DNA from: an uncultured Oscillospiraceae bacterium
GTDB taxonomy: Bacteria > Bacillota > Clostridia > Oscillospirales > Oscillospiraceae
Assembly: GCA_900759385.1 (NCBI GenBank)
Contig: CAAEUZ010000102.1
Coordinates: forward strand, 1 to 15,133
DNA: 15,133 nucleotides
Reading direction: 5' to 3'
The notes beneath the pieces are model-generated. The model saw only the letters and a list, made by a program, of their open reading frames with translations, made no database searches and was not told the origin of the DNA. The position numbers and the translations under genes were made by a program. Below are positions 14,984 to 15,133 of this stretch, piece after piece (positions within the stretch are counted from its first letter, which is position 1; each line of letters opens with the position of its first letter).

Positions 14984-15012
14984 ATTATAGCAGGTATTTT
15001 TGCTGAAAGCAA
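14984..15012 (-). promoter_or_regulatory. Promoter of the mfd-foldase operon
   Basis: On the minus strand there is TTGCTT (15007-15012, 3 of 6), a 17-bp spacer, and a perfect TATAAT (14984-14989). The expected transcription start is near 14977, three bases before the mfd ATG. The -35 box sits about 18 bp from the edge of repeat copy B. Confidence 0.65.
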
Positions 15013-15029
15013 TCGTTTGTGGGGGGTGC

Positions 15030-15133
15030 TGCCTTTGGAAAGGCAGCGGGAACTCTCGGGGGCATTTCTTTTTGTGCTTGCCAAAAAGAAATGTCCCCGG
15101 ACCCCCAAAGAGAAAAGCGCTTTTGCTGGTGCG
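15030..15133. repeat. Dispersed hairpin repeat, copy B (inverted relative to copy A; reaches the window edge)
   Basis: From left to right there is a small hairpin TGCCTT-TGGA-AAGGCA (15030-15045), a linker, a long hairpin, then GGACCCCCAAAGAG, AAAAGCGCTTTT and GCTGGTGCG to the end of the window. The long hairpin is 15057-15073 with 15083-15099, 17 bp with one G.T pair and loop GTGCTTGCC. The right flank is the exact reverse complement of 9030-9064 (35 bp). Relative to these flanks the hairpin loop is in the opposite orientation to copy A. The element may continue beyond the window. Confidence 0.8.

Overview
The window looks like chromosomal DNA of a GC-rich, spore-forming Clostridia-type Firmicute, probably a gut Oscillospiraceae-like lineage. 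The support is the 16S rRNA 5' end of Firmicutes type at the left edge, a complete GerA-family spore-germination receptor operon, strong G/C preference at third codon positions, purine-rich Shine-Dalgarno sites, and several simple repeats between genes. The lineage is an inference from style and is not proven.

Layout. 1-46: 5' end of a 16S rRNA gene on the minus strand, with its leader (47-256) and a near-consensus promoter with an A/T-rich upstream region. 443-4204 (+): three-gene germinant receptor operon in the order A subunit, C lipoprotein, B permease. 4274-4862 (-): small HTH repressor and four-helix membrane protein, with a strong promoter flanked by two nearly identical palindromes; their terminator hairpin is built into the last codons of the convergent B-subunit gene. 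5059-6192 (+): solute-binding lipoprotein with its own terminator and no transporter genes beside it. 6315-8320 (+): ECF-type sigma factor translationally coupled to a membrane protein with a six-strand propeller-like outer domain, probably its anti-sigma factor, behind an ECF-like promoter. 8321-9336: about 1 kb with no credible gene, holding GC-rich hairpins, a tandem array of about 110-bp units each carrying the same perfect hairpin, a dispersed hairpin element, and a terminator pointing the wrong way for the neighbouring gene. 9337-10215 (+): LysR-type regulator. 10281-14974 (-): mfd followed by a PrsA-like foldase lipoprotein. 15030-15133: a second, inverted copy of the dispersed hairpin element directly behind the mfd promoter.

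How the parts work together. The ger operon forms an inner spore-membrane receptor. The HTH/membrane pair looks like a self-repressing two-gene cassette. The sigma/propeller pair looks like an envelope-sensing signalling unit that turns on itself. Mfd and the foldase are housekeeping genes expressed together. The most unusual structure is the pair of inverted dispersed repeats around lysR-prsA-mfd: their flanks match base for base, but the 9-nt loop of the long hairpin is in opposite orientation in the two copies.
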